Below, piece by piece: positions 20,522 through 31,297 of a DNA stretch of 47,873 nt (positions are counted from its first letter, which is position 1; every line of letters begins with the position of its first letter). Source of the DNA: Scleroderma bovista. Taxonomy: Eukaryota; Basidiomycota; Agaricomycetes; Boletales; Sclerodermataceae. The stretch lies in contig JAYMGJ010000732.1 in the NCBI GenBank assembly GCA_037178675.1, positions 1 to 47,873 of the forward strand, read 5' to 3'. Below the pieces are notes generated by a model. That model ran no database searches and had not been told where the DNA came from. It saw only the letters and a list, made by a program, of their open reading frames with translations. Position numbers and translations under genes: made by a program.

Positions 20522-20858
20522 CTATTGCGAGAGCGCCAGCATTGTTGACCACGATGTCAATCTTTCCCTCGTCCGCCAGGACTTTCTGGACAACAGTTTG
20601 TACATCATCGTCCTTTGTCACGTCCATAACCATCGTACGAATGTTTTCATGTTTGAAACCTTCCATGCTCTCGAGGCGTCGAGAGGTAGCATAGACAGTA
20701 CATCCTCGCTCCGCAAACTGTTCGCACCTAAAAAGAAACACCTGTGGATGCGCATAAGCACATAAGCAAAAAAAGACAAAGATGACAGACAGATGGAAGC
20801 CTATGCCCCCCGCCGAACATCCAGTGATAAGGACAACTTTCGATGCTGTGGTTGACAT
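20522..20858 (-). pseudogene. SDR copy 1, truncated (AYR1-like reductase)
   Basis: This is the N-terminal third of a short-chain dehydrogenase nearly identical to copies 2 and 3. Exon 1 is 20858-20791, intron 20790-20728, and exon 2 is 20727-20522. It contains the NADP-binding TGCSAGGIG, the FAERGCTVYATSRRLES block and NNAG. The sequence breaks a few bases into the following GC-AG intron and is replaced by repeat DNA near the mariner-like MITE. The catalytic Ser, Tyr and Lys are missing, so this copy cannot be an active enzyme. It is the leftmost unit of a tandem gene duplication. Confidence 0.88.
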
Positions 20859-20942
20859 GGCCAGGAAACCGAGGGCAACCCCGAGATAAGGGATTTCCTG
20901 AACTGATGCTTCTTCGAAAACGGAAATCTCACGACAACTCAT

Positions 20943-21411
20943 AAATCACACGTCGATCGATCTGATCAGTGGCGAGGTTTTAGTGGGTATGTATCAACCC
21001 TATCATCCCCTGTCATCCAGAACAGGAGATAGGCTTAGAGAGCCCCACACTCCCCCACTAACGATGGGGAAGAGCATTATTCCTCGGACCGGGAGTCTCC
21101 TAAGGGACCCCGATGTAGCTTTTATGTAGGACCAGACTCATCTAAAATCTAAAATATATAAGGAGCATTTGCTGGCGGGAGGTGTCCACCGCGTCAGATC
21201 TTGCTGTGTTTGTAGCTGTATGTCAGCAACTCTAGCAACAGCAGGATTAAATTTATTAGTAAGATCTTGTGTGCAACGTTACGTGTCGCTGGTGCCACTG
21301 CGGGTGCCAGGTGGTGCTTGTCCAAAAAAAAAAAGATGGGACCATGCCGCAAGCGCTTTTGGCATAAAACTTGACCAGCGTCGTTAGCTCTACTGAAGTT
21401 TGCTTTTGACG
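20943..21411. other. Intergenic region between SDR copy 1 and DLH-like gene
   Basis: It holds divergent promoters. A TATATAAGG box lies at about 21155-21163 and a CATAAAAC at about 21363, the latter about 50 bp before the DLH ATG. No gene was seen. Confidence 0.4.
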
Positions 21412-22564
21412 ATGATCTGTCTTGACTGTAACCGAGGCTCAATTCTTCCTGGCACTCCAACGGGCTCCATTGTCAAAGTGCAGGGCTTGGAGGCATACTT
21501 CGCACCTGCACTTCCGCAGGAAAGCGAGCCTCGCTCGGTTGCAGTGGTTGTGCTGCCAGATTCCTTTGGTTTCCCATTGGTAAACACGAAACTTATTGCA
21601 GATGAACTTGCGAAGAATCTTGCATGCGATGTTTGGGTGCCAGATATCTTCAACGGTCTGCTTCCCTGATATCTATATCATGATCTTTTTCTCATCAACT
21701 CTCTTTCCTGAGCAGGCGAACAACTGTGTAAAGTTGATGGGATGGAATTACAGCTATTAATGCCGGGCCGCTCTGATCACAAAACCTGGTGGGACAGCTT
21801 CCGCCTATACCTTCTCATTATCCCCCGCATTGGTATTATCATCCGGAACCGCCCATCCGTTGTTGACCTTCGTGTCAAATCGGTACATCTATATAACTCT
21901 CATTTTAATCCATGGTGAACTCACGGGTTATTAGTTCATCAAAGCTATCCGCAAAGATAAACAGTACAGTAAGGTCGGCGGGGTCGGGTGCAGCACATAA
22001 CTTGCATGTTTTATGAAATGCTGATTGCACATTAGATACAGTTTTGGCGGTGGTGTGGCTGTACGCCTTGCGGCGAATCCTGATGTTTTGGAAAGCGCGG
22101 TAATTTGCTATCCTGGGCTAATCTCAGTTACGCCAGTGAAAAATATCAAGGTATGAAATTCGTTCTGCATTCAATACCAGGAAAATCACATACGTTTCAA
22201 TTAGAGCCCAACTTCATGGGTTTGTGCAAAAGGTCTGCTAAAATTTACTCAAATTACGTATTCCCCTACTGAAAATACGAGTAGAAGACAGTAGTTTCAC
22301 TCAGAAGATGCGCCTGAAAGCAGAGGCCATATTTGTAGAACGCAAGAACAAGGGTGACCCTGTGTTGTATGAATTTGTTGATTACGAAGGTTTGTGTTCA
22401 CTGCAGGTGCAAATCCGAATCAAGGCTGATTGCGTGATCGTAATGCAGGAGCAGACCACGGTTTTGCGAATCGCCCGAACTTGGCTTTAGAGGAAGCTAA
22501 GGTAGCATTCGAGAAAGGCATGGAACAAACTAAGGCGTGGCTTCGGAAGACGTTAGACATATGA
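21412..22564 (+). CDS. Dienelactone-hydrolase-like alpha/beta hydrolase, nucleophile Ser
   Basis: It belongs to the fungal dienelactone hydrolase (carboxymethylenebutenolidase-like) family, which hydrolyses lactone or ester substrates; the real substrate is unknown. Proposed exons: 21412-21655, 21716-21882, 21935-21987, 22036-22150, 22205-22232, 22285-22389 and 22449-22564, giving 275 residues, a normal family length. Family blocks include CNRGSILPGTPTGS at the N-terminus, LACDVWVPDIFNG, the nucleophile elbow GYSFGGGVAVRL, SPTSWVCAKEDSSFTQK and ADHGFANRPNLAL. The expected triad is Cys-Asp-His; here it reads Ser157 (22040-22042), Asp204 and His241. The elbow is reached by an intron at 21988-22035. 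The gene lies tail to tail with SDR copy 2. Confidence 0.85.
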
Positions 22565-22820
22565 AGTTGATTTCAGTCTAAATAAATCTGGTCTACTTCT
22601 TCCCCGAACCTCTTTCATTTCAGCAAACACGCCGTGTTCATTCAGAGTCGTTCGTGTAACTATGTTGCAATACAATATGGTAACTGCCGTCGGAGGGATC
22701 ACCGCGGCACTGACATCCACATGCTTGCCAAAATAGCTAATTTACAGTGTGGAGGCGCACATGAGATACATATATGATCGTACGGAGGTGTCACCTGTTC
22801 AAGAATGCCACTCTAGATGA

Positions 22821-23855
22821 TCATGCCGTGTCCTTCTCTTTCTTCCACACCATAGATTTGTAGACAAGTCCGAGGACAAACTGTCTTGGCAACCACTGCA
22901 ACAACGCCACCTTTCTCGTATTCCGTCCGAGCGACATATAAGGAGGCGGCGCTCCACACAAAGCCTTCTCCACGACCTGCCTAGCAAACTCATCAGAAGG
23001 CATACCATGCTTATTCGCGCCCATATTCGTCAGTTCGATCAGTCGCTCTTCATAGTCTTTGTACATAGAATTCGGGGAAAGCTTGAACGTGTTTGCTTGG
23101 TGTTTGGGAATGTTGGATTTGACACCGCCAGGCGCGACCAGCATGACATTGATACCGAATGGTTTCAGTTCCATAGAGAGCCCCTCGGTGATGCTATGCA
23201 ATGCAACCTTGGAAGCGCAGTACAGCGTATTCCAAGGTGCTGTACTAGGGGAAGGATGGGGTATATGACTGAACGTGACCAATAGAGAGGAGCAACCAAC
23301 TTACATGAGGCCAGCTATTGATCCAATGTTGATGATGAGACCTTCTTGGCGTTTCACCATCGAAGGGATGACTGCATTTGAGACACGCACGGCAGCGAAC
23401 GTGTTAAGCTCGAATGCGTTCCCGACTTGCTCCATCGTCACCTCTCCAAGGGGGCCTACGTACGAAGCCATCACTGCGAGTCGAGGGTAAGGAGGTGGGA
23501 GGGTCAGGACTTGCCCATTGCGAAAGCACTAGTATTGTTAACCACAATGTCAATCTTTCCCTCGTCCGCCAGGACTTTCTGGACAACAGTTTGTACATCC
23601 TCGTCCTTTGTCACATCCATAACCATCGTACGAATGTTTTCACGTTCAAAACCTTCTATACTCTCGAGGCGTTGAGACGTAGCATAGACAGTACATCCTC
23701 GCTCCGCAAACTTCTCGCACCTGTAAAGAAACACCCGTGGATGCGAATAAGCACATATGAGCAAAAACCAAGGCAAAGATGGCACACAGATGGAAGTCTA
23801 TACTCCCCGCCGTACATCCAGTAATAAGGACAACTTTCGATGCTGTGGTTGACAT
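22821..23855 (-). CDS. SDR copy 2 (AYR1-like), motifs eroded
   Basis: A short-chain dehydrogenase resembling NADPH-dependent 1-acyldihydroxyacetone-phosphate reductase. Exons: 23855-23788, 23720-23515, 23455-23305 and 23244-22821, totalling 282 residues with no stop. The intron between exons 2 and 3 has a GC donor (GCAAGT). The catalytic Ser (INIGSIAG) and YCASK remain. However, the cofactor motif reads TGCTAGSID instead of TGCSAGGIG, and NNAG has become NNTS. Both changes hit residues that position NADP(H), so I expect weak or no activity despite the open frame. The C-terminus (KSMVWKKEKDTA) matches copy 3. Confidence 0.85.
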
Positions 23856-25726
23856 GGCCCAGTGCAATTGTGTCGGAGAGATCGACGAGATTGGGAGCTC
23901 CTGAGAGAGCTGCTCAGAGCTGTCGCTAGTCTCGATCCAGTCGTTTTGGTCACACTTTGGACCTTGGGCTCCGGCGTCTGGGGACCTTTGGTAGGCAGTT
24001 ATTCCAAGTTCAAACTCACCCAATCCTCAGATACACTGACATCATGGAAGACTGTAGCAAAAAGAAGGATTGTTACATGGTAGAATTGAAATAGGAAATC
24101 TACCACCGAGGTTCTTTCAGTTTACTTAAGGAGCGACGTCCTCTGGAGAGTCGAGACATCTCTTCCAGAACGGCTGAAGGAGAGTTTTTTGAATACCTTG
24201 GATAACAGTGGGCGGGTGGTAGGCAAATCTATTACATTAGGCATGCCTTGAGGGGCTATGATAGATCTTGAGCAGCGATGGGCTCCAGTTCTCTTGTAGC
24301 CCTTCGAGGAATACTCTCACTGAGCCCGGGGGCGCAGAGCAAACCACTTTGGTAAGTACACCACCACGCTGGGTCATAGTAGGGTCACCGGCCCAGTCGA
24401 TTGCTCAGTCCTGGTCTGCTCATCCGTTCCTTGAGCCTCACACATCTACAGTCGATTCTTTGTTCGCGCAAGCTCAAGAGGTATGTTACCTTGCAAAGTG
24501 CTCTGACATTATGTCCTAACGCACAGGTTCAAGACCATCGACCCCAATATCATGACCAAACTTGACCTGGAAACTCGATATCCCTGCCACAGCTTCATTA
24601 CCTTCGGAGAATAAAAAGGTGCGCAACCACCTACGTTATTGAGTATTGCATATACAGACACTGTAGCCAGGCATACAGCGCTCTGTGAGGGGCGAGCCTC
24701 GACACTCGGAACTCCGACATCTGTAGGCGGCACTGGTTCCTCGGGTACGAACCCAGCAATAAGTGGCTCTGTGCTCGCACATCCCCAGCGCATTGTGCGT
24801 GGATTGGAACTCTGCTGTGCTGGTGGAGCCTTGTAGGTAAGTGAGCGATCGAGTGTGTTTTGTTGACAATGTGTGTAGTTGTGGTGATATAATTAGGTTG
24901 GTTGGTTCTCTTTGGCTGGTTAACGTCTTCAATAGTATGCCAGTGTGGACAACTGATACGGTGTTGGTAAGGGCACGATGACAACACGCGTGATTTCTAC
25001 ATAGCAGAAACTGAAAGCCTCGGCATAACACAGTAAGCTTAGATGCGGATACCGAGATCGGTGAGTGTTATGAATAACCATCTTGTCATTCGTGATGCGT
25101 ACGGGACACGAATAAAATTCAATCGTGGCCGTGGTGCTATGTCAGTTGCCACAAGAATCAGGCTGGTCAGCTACTCACCCAAGCCTTCAGAGAAGCCAGT
25201 CCTCCATTTATGGTGGCACGGGAAGAATGCTGCACACCAGAAGAAGTATGTTATGTATACATTTGTACCCAGTAAGATTGTTACTGAGAATGCCCTTTTA
25301 CAACTGACGAGCTCTACAGTGGTTGTAAAGCAACGTGATCACAGACTACAGATTGCTGAGAGCTTGGCTCGCTATGGAAACCGACCTTATAGGTATCACC
25401 TGCCTTGGGCGAGGTGATTGCGGTTATCGACCTAATGCCACAGACAGCAGCTAGTTGATCAGAATTCCTACTCTACGAGGTCAACCGAAACCAGTTTTCT
25501 GGGGTGGTTACATCAACAACGCAACGGGCCTTCTCTGTGCTGCTCCGAATTCATTTCGGAAAGTCCCTACTCAAATCACATGATATGTGGAGAGATCACC
25601 ACAGCGTTGATATCAACATGCTTGCGAAACATCCATCTGTGGTGTATCTCTTCGATGGAGGCGCACATGAAATACATACATAATGGTACAGAGGTGTTAT
25701 CTGTTCAAGAATGCCAGTTTAGATGA
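23856..25726. other. Intergenic DNA between SDR copies 2 and 3
   Basis: Open frames at 24268-24519 and 25043-25417 (+), and at 24509-24793 (-), have no recognisable domains. The last 150 bp (about 25575-25726) match the 3' flank of SDR copy 2 (about 22700-22820), so the duplication extends past the gene end. Confidence 0.45.
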
Positions 25727-26757
25727 TTATGCCGTGTCCTTCTCTGTCTTCCACACCATAATTTTGGACGAAAATCCGAGGACAAGCTGTCTTGGCAACC
25801 ACTGCAACCACGCTGCCTTTCTCGCATCCGTTCCGAGCGATATATAAGGAGGCGGCGCTCCGCACAAGGCCTTCTCCACGACCTGCCTAGCAAACTTATC
25901 AGTAGGCATACTATCCTCACTTGCGACGACATTTAGCAGCTCGATCACTCGTTCTTCATAACCTTTGTACATAGAATTCGGGGAAAGCTCGAATGTGCTT
26001 GCGTGGTTTTTGGTAACGTTGGATTTGACACGACCAGTCGCGACGAGCATGACATTGATACCGAATGGTTTCAGTTCCATAGAGAGCCCCTCGGTGATGC
26101 TATTTAATGCAGCTTTGGCAGCGCAGTACATCCCAATCCAAGGTGTTGGACTAAGGTTATGACTGAACGTGACCAACTAGAGCGGAGTAGTCGACTTACA
26201 AGAGGCCAGCGAGCGATCCGATGTTGATGATGAGACCTTCTTGGCGTTTTACCATTGAGGGGATGATGGCATTTGAGACACGCAAGGCAGCGAAGGTGTT
26301 AAGCTCGAATGTGCTCCTGACTTGCTCCACGGTCACCTCGCCAAGGGGGCCTACGTACGAAGCCATAGGAATCAGAAGCACTGCAAGTCGAGGGTAAGGA
26401 CGTGGGGGGAGGACTTGCCTAATGCGATAGCACCAGCATTGTTGACCACGATGTCAATCTTTCCCTCGTCCGCCAGGACTTTCTGGACAACAGTTTGTAC
26501 ATCGTCGTCCTTTGTCACGTCCATAACCATCGTGCGAATGTTTTCATGTTTGAAACCTTGCATAGTCTCGAGGCGTCGAGACGTTGCATAGACAGTACAT
26601 CCCCGCTCCGCAAACTGCTCGCACCTAGAAAGAAACGCCCGTGGATGCGCATAAGCACATAAGCAAAAACCAAGGCAAATATGGCACACAGATGGAAGCC
26701 TATACCTCCCGCCGAACATCCAGTAATAAGGACAACTTTCGATGCTGTGGTTGCCAT
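25727..26757 (-). CDS. SDR copy 3 (AYR1-like), intact
   Basis: This is the best-preserved member of the tandem trio. Exons: 26757-26690, 26624-26419, 26350-26200 and 26150-25727, giving 282 residues. It has the cofactor motif TGCSAGGIG, the structural NNAG (residues 84-87), catalytic Ser137 (INIGSLAG), Tyr150 and Lys154 (YCAAK), with spacing normal for classical SDRs. FELNTFAALRVSNAIIPSMV and GLSMELKPFGINVMLV are typical of the AYR1-like group, which reduces acyl-DHAP or acts more broadly on ketone substrates. The intron after exon 2 again uses a GC donor. The usual PGG after the active site reads TGR here, which may change the substrate or cofactor loop. Confidence 0.88.
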
Positions 26758-28697
26758 GTCCAGCAAACCGAGTACACCTGTCGAAGAGAATGAGAATGAG
26801 ACTATGCTACGTGGGTGAATACCTCGTCAGCCCGCAGAGATAAGGCCCATAAAGGTCCGAAGGAGACTAGAAGATGATAAGGAAATTCAGGTTCAGGAGA
26901 GATGGATTGGCGCGCATAATACATGGGCTATACATGGGTCGGATGCGAGTGGCGTTTGTTACGCCCTGCTAAAAGGATAGAGTGATCATGCCATGAGTCC
27001 GCAATTTGACGAGGGTTAGAAGCCTGCATGGAAGACTCTGACGAGACGACTACATAACGGGAGAATGAGAATGAGTCTAGATTGGCTGACTACGCTACGA
27101 GAGATCGACGAAACGCTGCGTTACGTAAAAGTCCCCCTGCGAGGCTGCCATTTTCAATCCCAACCAAACTCTGAGGCTCGACACTCCCCTTCATCACCTT
27201 CCAAATGTGTCGGCGTCTAGGTTTCATTTTCGACGCCGCATCATTCTTCAGCAGGACTTGGCCACTCAGGGTCGAGTTAACAACATGGCCTCGCTATAGC
27301 ACCTGACCACTGCCATCCCACTCTGGTGAGTACAGTGCCTAATATATCCTATGATAAAGTCCCTGCAGGTAAGCTCCATAGGAACATACGTCACGCATCA
27401 CTTATCTCCAGCCATTTCAATGTGCGGCTACGACCTCGCCGTCAGGAACGAGGCTATGACCAGCGCACGGAGAACAAGCGCAGATCAGTGCACTACGTAC
27501 GTGGAAATCCAGGAGTCGGACATGCTGAAAAGAGTCAGAAATGAAGAAAGAAAACAAACATACCCGAGGTGCCAGAGCGTCGGACTGCACAAAACGCGGG
27601 ACGAGCCACAAGAGTTCAATGCGAGAGGCTGCCAAGTCGAATGGTCACGGACGGAGTCAATGGAACGGCTGTGAGGCTGGCCTGTGGAGTCGACAAGCGC
27701 GACGAGATGGCGTGCGAAGGCCCACCACAGTTCAAGCACGCTGAGAATGTGAATGGGGACGTACCTAATGCAAGTATGGACTGTTGCTTGAGTGGGACTA
27801 AGCAAGGTGTGTGTGCGAGCGGCGAGACGAAGAACTCGATGGGGGCAATGTGAACGGCCCTGGGAGTCCAACAGATACATGTGTCGAACAACCACGCGGG
27901 TACCCAGAACGCGCCGAGCAAAGCTGAGGAGACGAAACTCACCAGATAGGCCTGTAGTCGAGCGACTTAAGCGTGCTGATCCCTGGAGAAGGGCCGGCGC
28001 TAAAGATATCGACGTATACGCACCATCGTGGAACGCGCCAGTCACATCGACTCGAAACGAGTGGAGGAGCTGCTGGCTATGGAGGGTCAGTGCATGTGCT
28101 ACAGCTTGAGATTGCGAAGAGATAACTTACCAGTGTCGTCTTGGTCAGCCACCAACCGTGGAGAGCATCCATACGGAGTCATTAGACGTTGATGTCGACG
28201 CGGCAGACTCAAGATCGAGCGGCGTATACAGCTTAGTCGCACGCAGTACGGCGAAATGACTTATCTAGCACACGTGCAAGTTGTGCAGCCACCTGGGATC
28301 GTACGAGTGGATGTTATCCATGGTGTTCTATTCATTTCGACATGAGTAGCGTATATGCGCGGGAGTCAAGGCTGGGAGAGGGTGGTACACGTACGACTCT
28401 GACAGCAGCAGAGTCATCCACGAGTATTGTGGTTTCAACGAGCGTCCAAGACCTGCATGTTTCCACCTAACGGTTCCCCTTCACGGGTAGCCTTATGGTT
28501 GGAGGTACGTTTTAGTTCTATCACGATGGTTGCATGATGGCTAGACCACAATTGCCCCACGCTTATCTACAACACACAAGGTAATAACATAACACCAACT
28601 GACTGCTTTTTTCATCTTTCAATCACAGAGCGATCTTGAAATTCATCAGCATCAGGCCATCGGCAAACAATATATTGCTCCGCACTCACCTCAGGTC
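26758..28697. other. No recognisable gene
   Basis: It contains GAGAATGAGAATGAG near 26790 and 27061, a direct repeat. Open frames on both strands between 27300 and 28110 lack domain signatures; several have splice-like GTAAG/CAG pairs (for example 27326-27410). An unrecognised spliced gene is possible but cannot be supported. Confidence 0.4.
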
Positions 28698-29132
28698 TCA
28701 CAACTGACACTTGCTAGGATCCGCTTCCGCATACGTAACGTACACCCTCCCAAGCGTCTCTGCTTGGCCACCTGTCAGTGCATCCATAGCCTGCGGAGAT
28801 ACCACAAACTCTCCCAGCCCCGCATCTATCGCAACGATACTGATTGTCGTGCCGCCATAGGTGAGCAGGTAGCATTTCCCACAGTTGGGATCGTTCCAGT
28901 CCAGCACGGTGGGTGCGCCTCCGATGTTGGGGAAGTTTCGCAGGGAGTTGAGGGTCGTATACCCTTTTTGTTCGAGCCCGTTCACCCCGTCGGAGCAGGC
29001 GAAGGTGGTGAGGGGGTTGGTGCCTACGCCATAGGAAGTATCATAGGAGAGGGTGGCGAATGATAGGGCGAGGGCGGGGTATGCGCGCGTGAGGAGGGCA
29101 AGGAGGAGTGTGGAGGTGATCAGGGGGTACAT
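28698..29132 (-). CDS. Cerato-platanin family secreted protein
   Basis: A 144-residue single-exon gene for a small secreted protein. A signal peptide (MYPLITSTLLLALLTRAYPALA) is followed by the family fold: SYDTSYG, FACSDGVNGL, FPNIGGAPTVLDWN, CGKCYLLTYG, ISIVAIDAG and a C-terminal KCQL. Four cysteines are placed as in cerato-platanins, which form two disulphides. Family members bind chitin oligomers, loosen walls and can elicit plant defence; which applies here is unknown. The start at 29132 has a TATA box 46 bp upstream. Confidence 0.95.
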   Translation of the reverse strand: MYPLITSTLLLALLTRAYPALALSFATLSYDTSYGVGTNPLTTFACSDGVNGLEQKGYTTLNSLRNFPNIGGAPTVLDWNDPNCGKCYLLTYGGTTISIVAIDAGLGEFVVSPQAMDALTGGQAETLGRVYVTYAEADPSKCQL

Positions 29133-29177
29133 GGTCAGCGGGCGATGCTGTTATTGGGCTCGTCGTATGGACCCTCG

Positions 29178-29184
29178 TTTTATA
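29178..29184 (-). promoter_or_regulatory. TATA box of the cerato-platanin gene
   Basis: TATAAAA on the minus strand, in GCGTATAAAACG, 46 bp before the ATG. Confidence 0.6.
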
Positions 29185-29804
29185 CGCTGCAAAGGTCAGT
29201 TATTACGCACCTTCACTTCTTGTCCATGTGCAAAGATCAAGTGTTGCATGGACGGTATTTCGAGAGCACATGGTCCTTTGGCGAATCTAGTTTGTTTACT
29301 ATTTCGAGGGACTTTGAATGACCTGGATGCCCGTGGGGTACGAGTTGTGCTGATTGAAAAGATACGTCCATGGGTATGTATATGTCGACGCCACGAAATC
29401 GTGAACTCCCATCCGCCGCTGTGCAACGCCGCCCCCTCAGCAAACCCATTTCTTCGAGGCTTGAACTTCCCGATATGAGTCTGGGATCAGCGAGTACACG
29501 TGTGGGGAACCCAGACGACCTGCACGTCGAAGCACTCCGAAGCAGGTCTTCGCATCGAGTGCCGCCAATGAAAATGTCTATTGCTCGATTCGCAGCGAGC
29601 GGACAACTCGACTGCACCGCGTCCTGCCCGCAGTCCTGTCTGCGTTATGTCCAGTCGCATCACGGTCATTTGCCGTGTAGTAGTCTCCTCGTCAGACCTC
29701 AATAGATAACTCACTGCGTCGCCCTCTCGCTTCCCATTCCGCCCTTAGCACCAGCACCACCCGGGCCCTTATCTATTCCCTCTCTCTGAACAGCTCCTTC
29801 AGCC
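29185..29804. other. No recognisable gene
   Basis: Short open frames on both strands have no motif. A CCCTTATCTATTCCC region lies just before the next ATG at 29805. Confidence 0.4.
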
Positions 29805-30805
29805 ATGGCCACCACTCCCCCGAAAAAGTCGACTTTTCCGAAACCCATGCGTTGGGGCGGTGATGCGACGCTCCTCGACTGCATTCAGTATCCCCAGTTT
29901 ACCTGGCCGCTCAGGCTCGAAGGGAAATGGGCAGCAACTCCCCGCCCTCCGGCTCTGATACCGCATCTAAGGCTCTATTTATCCACCCAAACTCGAGCGC
30001 AAGGACTCCAGTTCATCCCTGACTACACTGCAAACTGCAGCTCAACCCGCTGTATCGACGCCTAGCCCTATTCCTGAGTCACCCATTCGCGAAGCTGCTG
30101 ACCCCGTACCTGCTCCCCAGAAAGGGCCGTCCCCGCTTTCTGGAGAGGTAGTTCCAGCACCTCCCCCTGCCCAGCCCATTTCAATTCTAGTCGTCAACGA
30201 TCCTACAGAGGATGCTCCGTCAGTCTTCACGGACGAGCCTGAGGGACTGTTTGTACTAGATACCCAGCCAGCCCCCGCTTCTACAGCAACACCGGCTCCT
30301 GCACCAGCACCAGCACCTTCAGCGCCCGCATCCAAACCATCCACTCCATCAGTATGTGTCTCTCCACCACCCGCTGCGTCATCCCAATCCAGATGCTTTG
30401 ACATCCACCACGCCTCTTCTGCTGCATCCGCTACTAGTCCCGCAGTCCCACCCCAGAGCGGTGAGAATCCCGCAGATGTCTGGGCCGAACACGTACGCGC
30501 CAGAGATGTCACTGCGTCTCCTGAAAGTCAAGGTGCAGGAACGCATAGTGTCCAAGAAACAGTTGGGGTCCTCCATTCGTAGGCCCGGGTCGTCTTCGTC
30601 GTATGGTGCACCCATCGCCCCGGCCGCTTTGCAGAGCAAGAAAGCGAGTCGCAGTTCGTTCCAGCCGGGCGAGCAGGAACTGCCCGGGAGTAACCTGGAG
30701 CAATTCCAGCCATATTGGGTTCCATCAGGAGGCCCTTGCTGTGTAGGTTTCCTGCACTTCTGTTTACGATTGGAGTATGAACTGAAGGGTGTCGTGGGTT
30801 ATTAG
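29805..30805 (+). CDS. Possible spliced Pro/Ala/Ser-rich protein gene
   Basis: An ATG at 29805 opens MATTPPKKSTFPKPMRW and a short segment. A second frame open from 29971 to 30582 is strongly Pro/Ala-rich, with a PAPAPAPAPSAP run from GCACCA repeats at about 30290-30330. A third, basic Ser-rich frame runs from about 30477 (MSGPNTYAPEMSLRLLK) to 30805. Introns could link them: a GTATGT donor is at 30353 and several CAG acceptors follow. I cannot prove the exact model, and I recognise no domain. It might instead be low-complexity intergenic DNA. Confidence 0.35.
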
Positions 30806-31297
30806 TGTCCATGATGATCCATTTGCTGATCCTAAGTGCGTGTCAGCCAAACCAGCTACCAGAGCAGGCTGTTGCGGTCCTCTCACCTGCTGAGACAATC
30901 CATATACCAGAATCAGTCCTATCGTGCGTGTCTGTGCGCATTTAGTACCGAGCTGCAGGTCATTCGACCCATGCTCACCAAGAGACGACATGATGATGCC
31001 AGCAACTGAGCCAGTAACAATCCCACCTCGCCCATTGCACGAAGTAATTTCGACCCAGTAAGTCATTATGTAATGACCTCTGCGGATGGTCTGGTAGTTG
31101 ACTATCATTTAGACCCTCTCGGAGTCAGCCATCTTTGCCGATCGGGACTACCTCGGAAAGAACCAGGCAGAGTAAGCACTTCCCCGAATTCTACCGCACT
31201 TCTCTTGACATCCCTTTTCAGCGAACGTCGTCCCCTCGTATCCCGTCCGTCAACGCCACCAATCGATACCTCATTCTGCCCCTCCAATCCCCCTGCC

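Noticed and set aside
27485..28045. Minus-strand frame of 186 codons
   Set aside because: The composition is Ser/Arg/Leu-rich without a family signature. Overlapping plus-strand frames are equally long, so neither is convincing.
30042..30512. Minus-strand Gly/Ala-rich frame
   Set aside because: It is antisense to the Pro/Ala-rich plus-strand frame and simply mirrors its composition.
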